Of a stretch of DNA of 24,174 nucleotides, positions 23,494-24,174 are shown one piece after another. Source of the DNA: CAYMUN01 sp964440265 (GTDB lineage Bacteria; Patescibacteriota; Saccharimonadia; Saccharimonadales; UBA4665); the NCBI GenBank assembly GCA_964440265.1, contig CAYTRU010000013.1, forward strand, positions 1 through 24,174. The letters are read 5' to 3'. Both the position numbers and the translations under genes were made by a program. The notes beneath the pieces were generated by a model, which was not told the origin of the DNA, did not search any database, and worked only from the letters and a program-made list of their open reading frames with translations. Position 1 is the first letter of the stretch; each line of letters opens with the position of its first letter.

Positions 23494-23541
23494 AAGGAGG
23501 TAGACTTTTTGTTACAAGTATCTTATTATTTATGCGGATAG
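23494..23541 (+). other. Strong Shine-Dalgarno with a 10-codon TTG frame
   Basis: AAGGAGG (23494-23500), the best Shine-Dalgarno sequence in the window, lies 8 bases before a TTG at 23509 whose frame encodes only MLQVSYYLCG and stops at 23539-23541. No longer gene uses it: the next gene begins at 23564 in another frame. It could be a leader peptide, a relic of a lost gene, or a sign of an indel. Confidence 0.3.
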
Positions 23542-23563
23542 AATAAGCATAAACAAAAATACT

Positions 23564-24174
23564 GTGCCAAAATTTTTACTTCGACTAATCATCATGCTTC
23601 TGTGTGTCACGGCGGTCTTACCGGCTGGTGATGTAGTGGCGGCTTCTGTGCCTAATGTTGAGTGGTACGGTGTGACAGATGGTTACAAGAGCTATAAAGG
23701 TAAAGGCTATAACATTGAAAGTGCAGATGATGGGTATTATATTGGTCGGGCCTTTGTAGGGGATGAAATGCTTGCCATCAGCCGCGGCCCGGATGTCACC
23801 TATGGCCAGATCAGATCGTATGATGACGGGCACATTGTCTATAAGTGCGGTGCCTTGAACAATAGGTTTTTGACCCCCCAGGGTAATCATTCCGTAGCCC
23901 GCTACGCTACAACCGATAAAGAAACTCAGGCCGATGCCTCGCGTTATGGTTTCTGCCAAGGCCAGGCTGGGACCATTAGCAATCGCTATAGCTTCGGCCA
24001 AGGCTTCAACTGCGGTGAACACCAGTGCGTTGATGGTACCTTTAGTACAGGGCTGCATACTCCACCTCATTGCGATCGAACGCTATACTACAATATCTTC
24101 AAGGTACAAGATGCATATCAGGGCTTTGACCCGGCGGGTAAGGTTCCAAAAGCAGTGCATTACCGTTATACTAA
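23564..24174 (+). CDS. Secreted Cys-containing protein, 3' end beyond window
   Basis: An open frame runs from GTG 23564 to the window edge (203 codons, no stop). It begins with a clear Sec signal peptide: MPKFLLR, a hydrophobic core IIMLLCVTAVLP and a small-residue cleavage area GDVVAAS (about 23-29). The mature part is rich in Gly, Tyr and Asp, with cysteines in YKCGAL, GFCQGQ, FNCGEHQC and PHCDRT that could pair outside the cell. I recognise no family. The start is uncertain: no Shine-Dalgarno sequence is at the right distance, and a TAGAAT -10 candidate (23539-23544) would give a leader of about 13 bases. It follows the pilB-like gene in the same direction, which allows a surface or pilus-related role, but that is only context. 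A long minus-strand frame over the same bases is judged a shadow. Confidence 0.65.
   Translation, partial: MPKFLLRLIIMLLCVTAVLPAGDVVAASVPNVEWYGVTDGYKSYKGKGYNIESADDGYYIGRAFVGDEMLAISRGPDVTYGQIRSYDDGHIVYKCGALNNRFLTPQGNHSVARYATTDKETQADASRYGFCQGQAGTISNRYSFGQGFNCGEHQCVDGTFSTGLHTPPHCDRTLYYNIFKVQDAYQGFDPAGKVPKAVHYRYT

Noticed and set aside
23618..24070. 150-codon minus-strand frame at the right end
   Set aside because: It lies opposite a plus-strand frame that has a signal peptide and stays open to the edge; its composition is that of a mirror frame.
1..24174. Recoded TGA (glycine) as in some CPR lineages
   Set aside because: TGA ends clear genes at normal positions, for example gatA (12086-12088) and the PfkB kinase (2130-2132), and no conserved domain runs through TGA.
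1..24174. CRISPR array, tRNA or rRNA genes, transposase or integrase
   Set aside because: No regularly spaced repeats, no tRNA-like arm patterns in the intergenic regions, and no recombinase motifs in any frame examined.

Overview
This is a 24.2 kb stretch of about 50% GC bacterial chromosome from a draft assembly; a run of exactly 100 N at 3455-3554 marks a scaffold gap. Gene content and style point to a Patescibacteria/CPR member, most likely a Saccharibacteria (TM7)-like organism: compact essential genes, an amidotransferase operon, type IV pilus parts, several small conserved proteins of unknown function, and TGA used as an ordinary stop (so not the recoded Gracilibacteria/Absconditabacteria). 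This placement is inference; there is no rRNA gene here and I could run no search.

Layout. 1-2132: tail of an upstream gene, then class II fructose-bisphosphate aldolase and a PfkB-type sugar kinase. 2226-4558: an unknown conserved protein running into the N gap, the C-terminal part of a LOG-like protein emerging from it, and a type IV pilin-like protein. 4583-6547: uvrB. 6548-7829: a disturbed accessory block with a strong promoter, an unknown gene that looks frameshifted, the 3' end of a convergent gene cut off abruptly, and a perfect 154-bp second copy of the uvrB 3' region. 7833-10225: a multi-pass membrane protein and a convergent alpha/beta-hydrolase-like protein. 10371-13936: a tightly overlapping gatC-gatA-(unknown 125 aa)-gatB operon for tRNA-dependent amidation. 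14338-15953: galU and a ytxG/ytxH-like envelope pair. 16159-19878: DNA polymerase III alpha (dnaE) with an apparently intact PHP site. 20022-20273: a ribbon-helix-helix regulator under an operator-like inverted repeat. 20345-21808 (minus): a CAP-domain membrane protein and a TrmH/SpoU methyltransferase. 21878-end: a PilB/GspE-type ATPase and a secreted Cys-containing protein that runs off the window.

The clearest window-wide pattern is regulatory. Ten of the promoter-proximal genes have a good -10 hexamer (TATACT or TACAAT type) ending only 6-11 bases before the start codon, so their mRNAs should begin at or within a few bases of the start codon and be leaderless. Genes inside operons instead use a Shine-Dalgarno sequence or overlap the previous stop codon. 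The most suspicious structural feature is the uvrB duplication and its broken neighbours, which may be a real rearrangement or an assembly artefact. No tRNA, rRNA, CRISPR array, transposase or convincing intrinsic terminator was seen.
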